A stretch of DNA of 64,000 bases from Actinomycetota bacterium (GCA_021324595.1 JAJPIV010000024.1:35427-99426), one strand, 5' to 3'. Shown: positions 1 to 8,597, counted from the first letter of the stretch. The notes: generated by a model from the letters alone, not told the origin. Numbers and translations: made by a program.

Positions 1-2
1 CG

Positions 3-1058
3 ATCGAGTCGGCCCTGGGCCCGGGCCGGGAGCATGGCGTGCTCGCCGATGCCGCGGCGGAGCTTGACCCCGATACCCCGCGCTACGCGGAGTTCTCCCG
101 GTGGGTGAACTCGCAGGCGGCGGAGATGGACGAGCGGTTCGCGGCGAGCCTGCTCTGCCACGAGCGGTTGCGCGCCGGGAACGTGGCCGGGGCCGACGAG
201 ACGGTCGACGGGCTGGTGCGGTTCTGGGCGGGCGAGCCGCTCCGGCTCGGCGACCTGCGCCGCGCGCTGAAGTCGGTCGGGGCGGCCGGCCTGTACGAGT
301 TCCGGCCGGTGCCGGCGGCGGAGCTGGCCAGGCAGCGCTTCCGGTTCGCCGCGCGCATGATGCGCGCCGCCGGCCGGGCGGGCTGGGTGATCCTCTTCGA
401 CGAGGTCGAGCTCATCGGCCGGTACTCGCTGCTGCAGCGCGGCCGTTCCTACGCCGAGGTGGCCAGGTGGCTGGACGGCAGCGGCGCCCCCGCGGACGGG
501 GCGCTGCCGCTGATCCCGGTCCTGGCGATGACCGACGACTTCGAGGAGGCGGTGCTCGTCGGCAAGGGCGACCGGCAGGGCCTCCCGGCGAGGCTGCGCT
601 CGAAGGGGACTCCCGCCTGGGACGAGTCCGCCGCCCTCGCCGAGGCCGGCATGCGCCACATCGAGCAGGACATGGTGCAGCTCGCCCAGCCCGACGACGC
701 CGAGCTCGACCGCGCCTACGCCATCCTCAAGCGGCTGCACGGCGAGGCGTTCGGCTGGTCGCCTCCGGACGTGCCCGGACTGGAGCGGCTCGGCGCGACT
801 CGGATGCGGCAGTACGTGCGCGCGTGGATCAACGAGTGGGATCTCGTGCGCCTGGATCCGCTGTTCCGGCCGCAGACCGAGGTGGTCCAGCTCGCCGCTG
901 ACTACACCGAGGACGCCGCGCTGGAGGACAGCGCCCAGGAGGATGCCGGCCCGGGCTGGGCGGCGCCGGACGGGGCGCCACAGGACAGTGCCAGCGGCGG
1001 GGCGGATCCAGGCGGCGGCGCAGCCCTGCGGGAGCCCGGCGCCTGGCGGACGGGCTAG
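3..1058 (+). CDS. BrxC/BrxD-like (DUF2791) P-loop ATPase, C-terminal part
   Basis: The reading frame is open from the first complete codon at position 3, so the gene begins outside the window and its Walker A motif is missing. A hydrophobic strand ending in acidic residues (WVILFDEVEL, about residues 117-126 counted from the GTG at 39) is a Walker B motif, followed by GRYSLLQRGRSY, which resembles the DUF2791 ATP-binding proteins of the BREX BrxC/BrxD group. The last 60 residues are acidic and Gly/Ala/Pro-rich and look disordered. The family includes phage-defence ATPases, but stand-alone members occur in many actinomycetes, so a BREX role cannot be claimed here. Family assignment is from memory of motifs and is moderate. 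Confidence 0.6.
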   Translation: MESALGPGREHGVLADAAAELDPDTPRYAEFSRWVNSQAAEMDERFAASLLCHERLRAGNVAGADETVDGLVRFWAGEPLRLGDLRRALKSVGAAGLYEFRPVPAAELARQRFRFAARMMRAAGRAGWVILFDEVELIGRYSLLQRGRSYAEVARWLDGSGAPADGALPLIPVLAMTDDFEEAVLVGKGDRQGLPARLRSKGTPAWDESAALAEAGMRHIEQDMVQLAQPDDAELDRAYAILKRLHGEAFGWSPPDVPGLERLGATRMRQYVRAWINEWDLVRLDPLFRPQTEVVQLAADYTEDAALEDSAQEDAGPGWAAPDGAPQDSASGGADPGGGAALREPGAWRTG

Positions 1059-1089
1059 CGCCCGGCGGGCAGGCCAGGGCGGGAGATCG

Positions 1090-1878
1090 TCACGGCTTCA
1101 CCGCGACCGCGCACAGCGTGTACCCGGGCTGGCCGGCCGGCTCCACCGATCCGGCGCCCAGGATCCATCGCTTCGCCTCGCTGATGCCGGGGGGGACCAG
1201 CTCCAGGCCCTCGAGCCACGCCGTGAAATCCGCGGCTCCATGGTTGTAGTACGGCTGGGACGGGAACGCGGCGCACATCTTCTCGTGCAGAGCCAGATCC
1301 TCGTAGTGTCCCACCGACACCACCAGCCACGACCCGGGGACCACCCGGGATGCGTACCCGGCCACCACCTCCCTGGCGGACGCCGTGTCGAGGAAGTGCA
1401 GCACAGCGGCGAGGATCACGCACGCCGGCCGATGGGGGTCGATCACCCGCAGGACGTCCGGATGCGCGAGCACCTCGCCCGGCCGGGTCAGATCCGCCTC
1501 GGCCGCGGCCAGGCCCGGCCCGCTGGCCAGCAGCGCCCGGGCGTGCACCGCCGCCACCTGGTCCAGGTCCACGTAGCAGACCCGGGCATCGGGGATCACC
1601 GCCCGGGCCGCCTCGTGCACCGACGGCCGGGCGGGCAGGCCGGAACCGAGGTCCAGGAACTGGCCGATGCCGGCCGACGCGGCCCGGGCGACGGCGGCCC
1701 GGACGAACGCCCGGTTGTCGCGCACCATCCCCACCAGAGCCGGGTTGATCTTCGCCATGCGGGCGGCGACCGCCCGGTCCGCGGCGAAGTTGTCCTTGCC
1801 GCCCAGCCACCAGTCGTAGACGCGGGCGATGCTCGGCCGGGAGGAGTCCAGCTCCGGGATCTCAGGTCCGCTCGTCAT
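1090..1878 (-). CDS. SAM-dependent methyltransferase, DUF574 (Methyltransf_19) type
   Basis: A 262-residue protein starting with the ATG at 1878; an in-frame start at 1914 would only add a 12-residue Gly/Ala-rich stretch. The signature RVYDWWLGGKDNF near the N terminus and FLDLGSGLP in the SAM-binding loop are typical of this actinobacterial family, of which many genomes hold dozens of paralogues. The substrate is unknown. It is convergent with the preceding ATPase fragment, and its stop is 31 bp from that gene's stop. It probably has no functional link with the neighbours. Confidence 0.85.
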   Translation of the reverse strand: MTSGPEIPELDSSRPSIARVYDWWLGGKDNFAADRAVAARMAKINPALVGMVRDNRAFVRAAVARAASAGIGQFLDLGSGLPARPSVHEAARAVIPDARVCYVDLDQVAAVHARALLASGPGLAAAEADLTRPGEVLAHPDVLRVIDPHRPACVILAAVLHFLDTASAREVVAGYASRVVPGSWLVVSVGHYEDLALHEKMCAAFPSQPYYNHGAADFTAWLEGLELVPPGISEAKRWILGAGSVEPAGQPGYTLCAVAVKP

Positions 1879-1956
1879 GACGCCATCATCGCGCGCGCCC
1901 GGGCCGGACGCCAACGCTGGCCCGCGCCCGGCGCGGGCCAGCGTTGGGATGCGCCG

Positions 1957-2205
1957 TCAGCGGGCCAGCTGCCCGTGCGGCCGGTGCCCGCCGGCGCCGC
2001 GCTTGAGCCCGCCGCGGGTGGAGATGTGCAGCAGCGCGTAGAGCGGGCAGAACCCGGTCACCGCGGTGATCACCAGGATCCCCGCCACCACGAGCACGAT
2101 CACGCCGCCGGCGGTGCCGTACCCCAGCACGGCCGCCAGCCACCAGCCGAGCGCGGCGAGGGCCACCCTCAGCAGCCTGTCCGGCCAGCCCTCATTCCTC
2201 CCCAT
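1957..2205 (-). CDS. Small two-helix membrane protein, DUF2892/YgaP-like
   Basis: An 82-residue protein with two hydrophobic segments (about residues 11-28 and 33-50) and the short motif GFCPLYALL after the second helix. That layout, with the cysteine-proline pair and 'LYALLxxS', matches the DUF2892 inner-membrane domain found alone or fused to rhodanese domains. The start is well supported: AGGAGGT lies seven bases before the ATG. The tail is basic. The function is unknown; membrane anchoring of sulfur or redox partners has been proposed for relatives. Confidence 0.8.
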   Translation of the reverse strand: MGRNEGWPDRLLRVALAALGWWLAAVLGYGTAGGVIVLVVAGILVITAVTGFCPLYALLHISTRGGLKRGAGGHRPHGQLAR

Positions 2206-2550
2206 GGCTTACCTCCTGTGCGTTCGTCCGCGTCCCGATGTCCGCGCCAACCTCCGCCGGCGGCCGGCGATGCCCGCCAATGTGCCCCTGTTGCCGGGTC
2301 CATCGGCCCCGATCCGCAGGGACGACCGGCCCGGACCCGCCGGTCGCCGCTGCGCCCCCGGCGCGGCGGGCCGGCGCGCACCCGCCCGCGCGCCCGGACC
2401 TGGCGCGGAAGGCCCCGCCCCTGCGGAAGGTCCCGCTCGCTGGTGACCGGTGACCCTGTGCGCGCCGGCCCCGGCCGGCCAGCCTGGGATCCGAATGACG
2501 TCACCGGCCCGGCGGCGCGCGGCCGGGCCGCGGAGGGATCGGGCATCGCA
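2206..2550. other. Divergent intergenic region before the ABC exporter operon
   Basis: This 345-bp stretch separates the DUF2892 gene (minus) from the ABC operon (plus) and should hold both promoters. It contains an 8-bp palindrome TGACGTCA at 2496-2503 and a direct repeat GGTGACC GGTGACC at about 2444-2457, either of which could be an operator. No convincing -10/-35 pair was found. A purine-rich GGAGGG at 2532-2537 is about 13 bp before the ATG of the ABC gene. Confidence 0.4.
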
Positions 2551-3579
2551 ATGACCGACACGCAGACCAGCCTGCCGGGCCGCCTGGCCGCCGTGCCCGG
2601 GGGCGAGGCGGAGACCGCAGTCCGGGCGGACGCCCTCTCCAAGCGGTATGGCGACGTGACGGCCGTCCGGGAGGTGTCGTTCTCGATCCGGCGCGGCGAG
2701 GTGTTCGCGTTCCTTGGGCCGAACGGGGCCGGCAAGACCACGACGGTGCGGATGCTGTGCACGCTGGCCCGCCCCAGCGCCGGCCGGGCCAGCGTGGCGG
2801 GCTTCGACGTCGCCCGGCAGCCGAGGGCGGTGCGGCGCCGCATCGGGCTGGTGTTCCAGGAGCAGACGCTGGACGACCGGCTCACCGCCGAGCAGAACCT
2901 GCGCTTCCACGCCGTGCTCTACCACGTTCCCCGCGCCCAGGTGCGGCAGCGGATCGACCGGGCGCTGGAGCTGGTGGCGCTGGCCGACCGCCGGCATGAC
3001 CTGGTGTCCACCTTCTCCGGCGGGATGGCGCGGCGGCTGGAGATCGCGCGCGGGATGCTGCACACCCCGGCGGTGCTGTTCCTGGACGAGCCGACCGTCG
3101 GGCTGGATCCGCAGACCCGCGCGCTGGTGTGGGAGGACGTGCTGCGGATGCGCCGCGAGGAGCAGGTGACGATCTTCCTCACCACCCACTACATGGACGA
3201 GGCCGAGTACGCCGACCGGCTGGCCATCATCGACTACGGGCGGATCGTGGCCACCGGCACGCCCGATGAGCTCAAGCGCCAGGTCGGCGCCGACACCGTG
3301 GAGCTGGTCACCAGCGACGACGCGGCCGCGGCCCGGCGGCTCGCCGCCGCCGGCTTCCGGGTGCGCTCCGGCGAGGAGCACCTGGTCGTGTTCGCCGAGG
3401 ACGGCGAGGGGCTCGTGCCGGGCCTGATCGAGGCTGCCGGGGTGCGGGTGCGCAGCGTGCACGTGCACCGGCCCACGCTGGATGACGTGTTCCTGCACTA
3501 CACGGGTCGTCAGATCCGGGACGAGCCCGCCGGGCGGGCGCTGCCCATGATGGCCCGGGCGCGCACCGCCCGGCGTTAG
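2551..3579 (+). CDS. ABC exporter ATP-binding subunit, DrrA type
   Basis: A 342-residue nucleotide-binding protein. Walker A is GPNGAGKTTT (near residue 56), the signature is SGGMARRLEIA, Walker B is LFLDEPTVGLD and the switch histidine is in TTHYMDEAEYAD. The C-terminal extension, ending near DDVFLHYTGR, is the regulatory tail of DrrA-like daunorubicin-resistance ATPases. The ATG at 2551 is chosen because the family begins a few residues before the RADALSKRYG strand; upstream in-frame sequence has no domain. It is followed after 8 bp by its permease. Together they should export a hydrophobic drug or lipid; the substrate is not predictable. Confidence 0.93.
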   Translation: MTDTQTSLPGRLAAVPGGEAETAVRADALSKRYGDVTAVREVSFSIRRGEVFAFLGPNGAGKTTTVRMLCTLARPSAGRASVAGFDVARQPRAVRRRIGLVFQEQTLDDRLTAEQNLRFHAVLYHVPRAQVRQRIDRALELVALADRRHDLVSTFSGGMARRLEIARGMLHTPAVLFLDEPTVGLDPQTRALVWEDVLRMRREEQVTIFLTTHYMDEAEYADRLAIIDYGRIVATGTPDELKRQVGADTVELVTSDDAAAARRLAAAGFRVRSGEEHLVVFAEDGEGLVPGLIEAAGVRVRSVHVHRPTLDDVFLHYTGRQIRDEPAGRALPMMARARTARR

Positions 3580-3587
3580 GAGGACCG

Positions 3588-4454
3588 ATGGCAGCGATCG
3601 CCCTGGGCCAGCCCGGCGGGCGGCTGGCGGACGAGCGGGAGAGCCTGCGGGAGGACCTGCGCACGACCGGGATGGTGTGGGAACGGGAGATCATCCGGTT
3701 CTTCCGCACGAGGGCGCGCATCCTGTCCAGCTTCATCCAGCCGGTCCTGTTCCTGTTCGTCCTCGGCTACGGGATGGGCTCCCTGGTCGGTGCCACCGCC
3801 GGGTTCGACTTCAAGAAGTTCCTGTTCCCCGGCATCGTCGCGATGACCGTCATGTCGACTGCGATCTCCTCGGCGATCTCGATCGTGTGGGACCGCGAGT
3901 TCGGGTTCCTGCGCGAGATGCTGGTCGCCCCGGTCAGCCGCACCGCGCTGGTGTCCGGCAAGACCCTGGGCGGGGCCAGCATCGCCACCGTCCAGGGCAC
4001 CATCATGCTGGCCCTGGCCCCGCTCATCGGCGTGCACCTGACCTGGCTCGTGGTGCTGCAGGTGATCGGCATCGAGCTGCTGATGGCGGTCGCGCTGACC
4101 GCGTTCGGAGTGTTCGTGGCCAGCCACATCCAGCGGATGGAAGGCTTCTCCGTCGTCATGCAGCTGCTGCTGTTCCCGATGCTCTTCCTGTCCGGTGCCC
4201 TGTTCCCCCTGTCCGGCCTGCCCGGCTGGCTGACCGTGCTGACCCGCCTCAACCCCCTCACCTACGCCGTGGCCCCGCTGCGCCAGGTCGTCTTCGCCGC
4301 GCAGCACGTGCCGCCGATCGCCGCCGCCCGGTTCTCCGCCGGGGTCACCCTCTTCGGCTACACCCTGCCGGACTCCGTCAACATCGGGATCACCTGCGTG
4401 TTCGCGGCCGTGTTCCTCGCCCTGGCCGTCACCGGGTTCGGCGCAGCCGAATGA
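3588..4454 (+). CDS. ABC-2 type permease, DrrB type
   Basis: A 288-residue membrane protein with six hydrophobic segments after a 45-residue cytoplasmic start. The motif WDREFGFLREMLVAPVSR is the conserved ABC-2 permease loop. An AGGAGG sits directly before the ATG. It pairs with the ATPase 8 bp upstream and its stop overlaps the next gene's start as ATGA, so the chromate transporter gene is translationally coupled to it. The pair should act as a homodimeric-type exporter in the cytoplasmic membrane. Confidence 0.93.
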   Translation: MAAIALGQPGGRLADERESLREDLRTTGMVWEREIIRFFRTRARILSSFIQPVLFLFVLGYGMGSLVGATAGFDFKKFLFPGIVAMTVMSTAISSAISIVWDREFGFLREMLVAPVSRTALVSGKTLGGASIATVQGTIMLALAPLIGVHLTWLVVLQVIGIELLMAVALTAFGVFVASHIQRMEGFSVVMQLLLFPMLFLSGALFPLSGLPGWLTVLTRLNPLTYAVAPLRQVVFAAQHVPPIAAARFSAGVTLFGYTLPDSVNIGITCVFAAVFLALAVTGFGAAE

Positions 4455-5746
4455 GCATCGCGCGCCACACGGTCCCCGGGCAGCCGTCCTCGCCGGCCGC
4501 CGGGGGGCGGCCGTCCGCGGGGCAGCCGCCCTCGCCCGCCCCCGGGGACCGGCCCTCCGCCAGGCAGCCGGGGCGCCCGGCCGGGGCGCTGGAGCTGTTC
4601 CGGGTCTTCTTCCTGATCGGCCTGACCTCGTTCGGCATGGCCATCCTGCAGAACATCCGCTCGGTGCCGGCCAAGCGGGGCTGGCTGTCCCGGGAGGAGA
4701 TCGACGAGGGCCTGGGGCTGGTGCAGCTGTATCCCGGCGCGATCATGATGGACCTGGTCGCCTACATCGGCTACCGGGCCAGGCGCGTCACCGGCGCCCT
4801 CGCCGCGACGGCCGGCTTCATCACCCCGTCCCTGCTGCTGATGCTGGCGCTGTCGTGGGCGTACCAGCGCTACGGCGCCGTCCCCGGGGTCCGCCAGCTG
4901 GTGACCGGCCTGGACGCGGTCGTGGTCGGGGTGGTGGCCAGCATCGCCCTGGACTTCGCCGCCCAGCACGCCCGCGGGCGGCTGGAGGCGGCGCTCGCGG
5001 TCGCGGCGTTCGCGGCCGGCGTGGCCGGGGTCAATGCGCTGTGGGCCGTCCTGGCTGCCCTGGCCGCCGGCGCGCTGTGGCTCCGTGGCCGCCGCGAGGA
5101 CCGGGCGGCGCCGGACCCCGGACGGGAGCCGATCTCCCGGCGAGCCCTTGCCTGGTCGCTGGTCCCGGCCGTGGTGGTGGCCGCCGGGGCGGCCGCGGCC
5201 GCCCTGGCCACCGGGGCCACCGCCGCGCTCACCGCCGACATGGCCAAGATCGGCACCGTGGCGTTCGGCAACGGCGCCACCATCCTGCCGGTCCTCCAGC
5301 AGGACGCGGTCGGCGCCCACCACTGGGTCACCGCGCAGGCCTTCGGGGTGGGCATCGCGTTCGGGCAGATCACCCCCGGGCCGTTCCTGATCACCGCGGC
5401 ATTCGTCGGCTTCAGCGTCGCCGGCTGGTGGGGCGGCGTGCTGGCCGCGGTCGCGATCTTCGCCCCCAGCGTGGCGATGACCACGGTGGCCGCCGAGATC
5501 TACCCGTACCTGCGCAGGCTCACCTGGGTCCGGGGAGCCATCCGCGGAATCATGGCCGCGTTCACCGGCCTGCTCGCCACCGTGGTCATCACGCTGGGCC
5601 ACCACCTCGCCGGGGCGCCGGCGGCCCTCGCACTGGCCGCCGGCGCCCTGGCCGCCGTCCGCGTCTTCCGATGGAACATGCTGATCGTCTTCGGTGCGGG
5701 GCTCGCCGCCTGGGCCGGCTACCTGGCGCTCACGGGAGCGATCTGA
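4451..5746 (+). CDS. chrA: Chromate transporter ChrA, long two-domain form
   Basis: A 431-residue membrane protein starting at the ATG at 4451 (ATGA overlap with the permease). Two CHR halves are visible: the first with FFLIGLTSFGMAILQNI and QLYPGAIMMDLVAYIGYR, the second with GTVAFGNGATILPVLQQD and FGQITPGPFLITAAFVG. These are the paired Gly/Pro-rich motifs of the CHR family, which moves chromate or related anions by proton antiport or symport. The first 50 residues are Pro/Gly/Arg-rich and probably disordered; they contain repeated PS-rich units. Coupling to an ABC exporter is unusual and its meaning is unclear. Confidence 0.92.
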   Translation: MSIARHTVPGQPSSPAAGGRPSAGQPPSPAPGDRPSARQPGRPAGALELFRVFFLIGLTSFGMAILQNIRSVPAKRGWLSREEIDEGLGLVQLYPGAIMMDLVAYIGYRARRVTGALAATAGFITPSLLLMLALSWAYQRYGAVPGVRQLVTGLDAVVVGVVASIALDFAAQHARGRLEAALAVAAFAAGVAGVNALWAVLAALAAGALWLRGRREDRAAPDPGREPISRRALAWSLVPAVVVAAGAAAAALATGATAALTADMAKIGTVAFGNGATILPVLQQDAVGAHHWVTAQAFGVGIAFGQITPGPFLITAAFVGFSVAGWWGGVLAAVAIFAPSVAMTTVAAEIYPYLRRLTWVRGAIRGIMAAFTGLLATVVITLGHHLAGAPAALALAAGALAAVRVFRWNMLIVFGAGLAAWAGYLALTGAI

Positions 5747-5753
5747 CCGGGCT

Positions 5754-5774
5754 GCCGGCCGGCCCGCGGCCGGC
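5754..5774 (+). terminator. Hairpin after the ABC-chrA operon
   Basis: Perfect 8-bp stem GCCGGCCG / CGGCCGGC with a 5-nt loop, starting 8 bp after the chrA stop. There is no T-run, which is usual for such GC-rich actinomycete terminators. Confidence 0.5.
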
Positions 5775-5849
5775 GGCATCGTCAGGCGCTGCCAGGAGGA
5801 CATTGCCAACCCGCGGTCCAGGGGACAGGGCGGGATGTAACGTCGGCCC

Positions 5850-6452
5850 ATGGCCGCGCCCCTCGTTCCAGTCATCACTGCCGAGCTCGCCGATGCCGCG
5901 CTCTCCTGCCAGGCGCTGGAGCGCGCCCGCGGGCTTGCCGACTGGGTCGGCGTCGGAAAGCAGCTGACCGCCCTCCGCGTGCTGCGGCCGGGCGACGCCG
6001 TCCTGGCCTGCCGCCACCTGGGCATCGACGTGCCCGGGCCGCGGCTGCGCAGCGCCCGCGAGTGGCTGAGGTTGCAGGGGGAGGAGGTGGCCGAGGATCC
6101 GGCGGGCGCGCCGTGGCTGGCGGTCGAGGCGATGAGCCTCATGATGGACCTGCTGGCCGGCCAGGTCCCCCCGTTCCTGCTGCGCGCCCTGCTCGCCGAG
6201 CAGGTCGGCGAGGACGTCGATGAGGTGCCGTCGCTGATGCTCGCCTCGGGCCACCCGCGCGCGGCGGACGTCGCCGCCCTGCTGACGGGCCGCCCGGTCC
6301 TGGCGGCCACCGACAGCGCGCCGCGCCCGGGACGGGGCCATGAGGGCTCGCCCCGGCCGCGGCGGACCGGCCAGCCCGCCGGCTCGCCGGTCCAGGGGTG
6401 CGCGGCCGGCCCGGCCCCGCGCCCCCCGGCCGTGCGAGCGCCCGGGCCTTGA
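5850..6452 (+). CDS. Hypothetical protein with Pro/Arg-rich tail
   Basis: A 200-residue protein I do not recognise. Residues 1-150 look like a folded, mostly helical domain with acidic and hydrophobic alternation (for example EAMSLMMDLLAGQVPPFLLRAL). The last 50 are Pro/Gly/Arg-rich and low complexity, and may be a wrong-frame extension or a disordered tail. No signal peptide or membrane segment is evident. The ATG at 5850 has no Shine-Dalgarno site, but a TAACGT hexamer at 5838-5843 ends six bases before it, as expected for a leaderless transcript. It precedes the Sqr-like gene by 123 bp. Confidence 0.6.
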   Translation: MAAPLVPVITAELADAALSCQALERARGLADWVGVGKQLTALRVLRPGDAVLACRHLGIDVPGPRLRSAREWLRLQGEEVAEDPAGAPWLAVEAMSLMMDLLAGQVPPFLLRALLAEQVGEDVDEVPSLMLASGHPRAADVAALLTGRPVLAATDSAPRPGRGHEGSPRPRRTGQPAGSPVQGCAAGPAPRPPAVRAPGP

Positions 6453-6500
6453 CGCGAGACGGCGCCAACCGGAGCAAGGGGCCGGAAGCCTCTCCCGCCA

Positions 6501-6514
6501 GGGCCCTGGGTCCC
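6501..6514 (-). promoter_or_regulatory. Imperfect DevR/DosR-type box before sqr-like gene
   Basis: Read on the minus strand the site is GGGACCCAGGGCCC, matching 9 of 11 fixed positions of GGGACNTTNGNCCC; the central TT is CA. It lies about 62 bp before the ATG at 6576. A 10-bp palindrome CGAAGCTTCG follows at 6537-6546. Weak alone; listed because stronger copies occur elsewhere in the window. Confidence 0.3.
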
Positions 6515-6575
6515 TTGCCCGGGCGGTCATGGCCAGCGAAGCTTCGGACATCACCGAGCTGACGGGAGGCCGCCG

Positions 6576-8018
6576 ATGAGTCGCGTGGTGATTCTGGGCG
6601 CGGGAATCTCCGGCCACACCGCCGCGGCCTATGCCAGGAAGTGGCTGGGCCGGGACGACACCGTGACGGTGGTCTCCCCGGAGGAGACCTACAACTGGAT
6701 CCCGTCCAACATCTGGGTCGGCGTGGGCCTGATGACGCCGGGCCAGGTGACCTTCCCGCTCGCGCCCGTCTACGAGCGCCGCGGGATCGAGTTCAGGCAG
6801 GCCTGGGGCCGTGAGATCCACCCGGATGGCGACACCGCCCACCCGGGCCCGTACGTGGTCATCGAGACGGCCTCCGGCCAGGCCGAGAAGGTCCCGTACG
6901 ATTTCCTGATCAACGCCACCGGGCCCCGGCTGCGCTTCGACATGACCGAAGGGCTGGGCCCGGACCGGAACAGCCTGTCGGTGTGCACGCCCGGGCACGC
7001 GGTCCAGGCTGCCGCCGCGCTCGACGAGGCGGTCGAGCGGATGCGCCGCGGCCAGCGGCAGCGCTTCCTGGTCGGCGTCGGTCACGGCACCAGCACGTGC
7101 GAGGGCGCGGCGTTCGAGTACGTCGTCAACCTCGAATTCGAGCTGCGCGCCCGCAAGGTGCGGGACAAGGCGGAGATCGTGTGGATCACCAACGAGTACG
7201 AGCTCGGCGACTTCGGCATGGCCGGCATGCACCTGAAGCGGGGCGGCTACGTCGTGCCCAGCAGCTTGTTCACCGAATCGCTATTCGCCGAGCGGGGCAT
7301 CGACTGGATCACCCGCGCTCACGTGAGCAAGGTCGACAAGGACCGGGTCCACTATGAGACCCTGGACGGGGCGCAGCGGGAGCAGGAGTTCGACTTCGCC
7401 ATGCTGCTGCCGCCGTTCTCCGGCGTGGGCCTGCGGGCGTACGGCCGCGACGGCGGCGACATCACCGACCGCCTGTTCCTGCCCAACGGCTTCATGCGGG
7501 TCGACGCGGACTACACCGCCAAGCCGCCTGGGCAATGGGCGGCCGGCGACTGGCCGCGCACCTACCAGTCACCGGCCTACCCGAACATCTTCGCGGCCGG
7601 GATCGCGTTCGCCCCGCCGCACGCGATCTCGACCCCGCACACCAGCCCGAACGGCACGCTCATCGCCCCGGCGCCGCCGCGCACCGGGATGCCCTCGGCC
7701 GAGATCGGCAAGGCCGTCGCGGCCAGCGTCGCCGACATGGCCCGCGGCGCCGCGGGGCCGACCCGCTCGGCGTCGATGGCCGAGATGGGCGCGGCGTGCG
7801 TGGCCTCCGCCGGCGCCCACCTGCTCACCGGCACCGCCGCGTCGATGACCGTGTACCCGATCGTCCCGGACTACTCCCGCTACCCCCTGTACGGGCGCGA
7901 CCTGAGCCGGACGTTCGGCGAGATCGGGCTGGCCGGGCACTGGATCAAGATCTTGCTGCACCACATGTTCCTGTACAAGGCCAGGCTCCGCCCTGGCTGG
8001 GCCCTCATCCCGGAGTGA
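6576..8018 (+). CDS. Sulfide:quinone oxidoreductase-like FAD flavoprotein
   Basis: A 480-residue pyridine nucleotide-disulfide family flavoprotein. The N-terminal dinucleotide fold is VVILGAGISGHTAA (residues 4-17); a second conserved block is FLINATGPRL. A Cys at CEGAAFEYV (near residue 177) and the C-terminal aromatic/basic part (HHMFLYKARLRPGW) resemble membrane-associated Sqr or FCSD-like enzymes that pass electrons from sulfide or polysulfide to quinone. A GGGAGG site lies six bases before the ATG. The next gene follows after 5 bp and is likely a partner. NADH dehydrogenase-2 is the main alternative. Confidence 0.8.
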   Translation: MSRVVILGAGISGHTAAAYARKWLGRDDTVTVVSPEETYNWIPSNIWVGVGLMTPGQVTFPLAPVYERRGIEFRQAWGREIHPDGDTAHPGPYVVIETASGQAEKVPYDFLINATGPRLRFDMTEGLGPDRNSLSVCTPGHAVQAAAALDEAVERMRRGQRQRFLVGVGHGTSTCEGAAFEYVVNLEFELRARKVRDKAEIVWITNEYELGDFGMAGMHLKRGGYVVPSSLFTESLFAERGIDWITRAHVSKVDKDRVHYETLDGAQREQEFDFAMLLPPFSGVGLRAYGRDGGDITDRLFLPNGFMRVDADYTAKPPGQWAAGDWPRTYQSPAYPNIFAAGIAFAPPHAISTPHTSPNGTLIAPAPPRTGMPSAEIGKAVAASVADMARGAAGPTRSASMAEMGAACVASAGAHLLTGTAASMTVYPIVPDYSRYPLYGRDLSRTFGEIGLAGHWIKILLHHMFLYKARLRPGWALIPE

Positions 8019-8023
8019 CCGCC

Positions 8024-8227
8024 ATGGCCGTTCCCGACCCTCCAGCCGGGCCGCCCGCTCAGCAGCCAGGAACCGGATCCGCGAGGGTGACCGCCGGCAC
8101 CGCGCCGTACGTCACCCGGCCGACCCGCTGGACCCTCTTCGCCCGGACGTTCGTTCCCTGGCAGCTGTGGCGGTTCGCCCGCATCAACCTCAAGATGATC
8201 CGGATGATCCGCAGCGCCCACCGCTGA
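8024..8227 (+). CDS. Small basic protein partnered with the Sqr-like enzyme
   Basis: A 67-residue protein starting 5 bp after the Sqr-like stop. The first 30 residues are Pro/Gly/Thr-rich; the last 35 are Trp/Arg/Lys-rich and amphipathic (FVPWQLWRFARINLKMIRMI), suited to lying on a membrane surface. No family is recognised. The tight spacing suggests co-translation and a role in anchoring or assembling the flavoprotein; this is inference. Confidence 0.7.
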   Translation: MAVPDPPAGPPAQQPGTGSARVTAGTAPYVTRPTRWTLFARTFVPWQLWRFARINLKMIRMIRSAHR

Positions 8228-8240
8228 CGGCCGTCTCGAG

Positions 8241-8259
8241 CCCCGCGCCGGGCGCGGGG
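8241..8259 (+). terminator. Hairpin after the Sqr-like operon
   Basis: Perfect 8-bp stem CCCCGCGC / GCGCGGGG with a 3-nt loop, 13 bp after the small gene's stop. There is no T-tract. Confidence 0.55.
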
Positions 8260-8466
8260 GATGGGGGATCCTGCGGGCCACGAACGCCGGCTCCTCATGG
8301 AGCCTGATCGCAGCCAGCGGGCCCAGGCGGCTCAGCCGAGCCGCCCGTCCTGGCCATCGGACCTCCTCCCCGTGCCGGCGTGATCCAGTCGCGGCTCCGG
8401 GCGGCCGCCCCGCCAGGGTCATCCGTCACCGTCGCCGCAGCCTTCCCGCCCGGCCTGGCCGCCGAG

Positions 8467-8516
8467 CCGGGGCGGCGGGCCGGGGCGGCGGGCCGGGGCG
8501 GCGGGCCGGGGCGGCG
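8467..8516 (+). repeat. 13-bp tandem repeat, 3.8 copies
   Basis: The unit CCGGGGCGGCGGG is repeated without mismatch at 8467, 8480, 8493 and (partial) 8506. It lies 80-130 bp before the proton ATPase start and is likely a slippage-prone G-rich tract. Confidence 0.8.
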
Positions 8517-8597
8517 CCCCCCCCGCGGCCGCGGCGACGGGCCGCGGGCGACGGGCCAGGCGGCCCGCGGAGCGGGCCGGCCGATAGCCTGGGGCGG

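Larger units (their letters stand above)
8228..8597. other. Intergenic region before the proton ATPase
   Basis: This 370-bp gap holds the terminator-like hairpin at 8241-8259 and the 13-bp tandem repeat at 8467-8516, both listed separately. Upstream of the ATPase ATG (8598) a TAGCCT hexamer at 8585-8590 could be a -10 box of a leaderless transcript. I see no gene. Confidence 0.4.

Noticed and set aside
2496..2503. TGACGTCA palindrome as an operator of the ABC operon
   Set aside because: An 8-bp palindrome alone is weak evidence and no regulator gene is adjacent; kept only as a note on the intergenic region.
5797..5810. DevR-like site AGGACATTGCCAAC before the 5850 gene
   Set aside because: Only 7 of 11 fixed positions match, although the distance would suit.
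4358..6310. A 650-codon open frame antisense to chrA and the 5850 gene
   Set aside because: It is Gly/Arg/Asp-rich with no domain and lies opposite a clear membrane transporter; long antisense frames are expected at this GC content.
8358..8371. DevR-like site CGGACCTCCTCCCC before the proton ATPase
   Set aside because: Only 8 of 11 fixed positions match and it lies 230 bp upstream; not better than chance.
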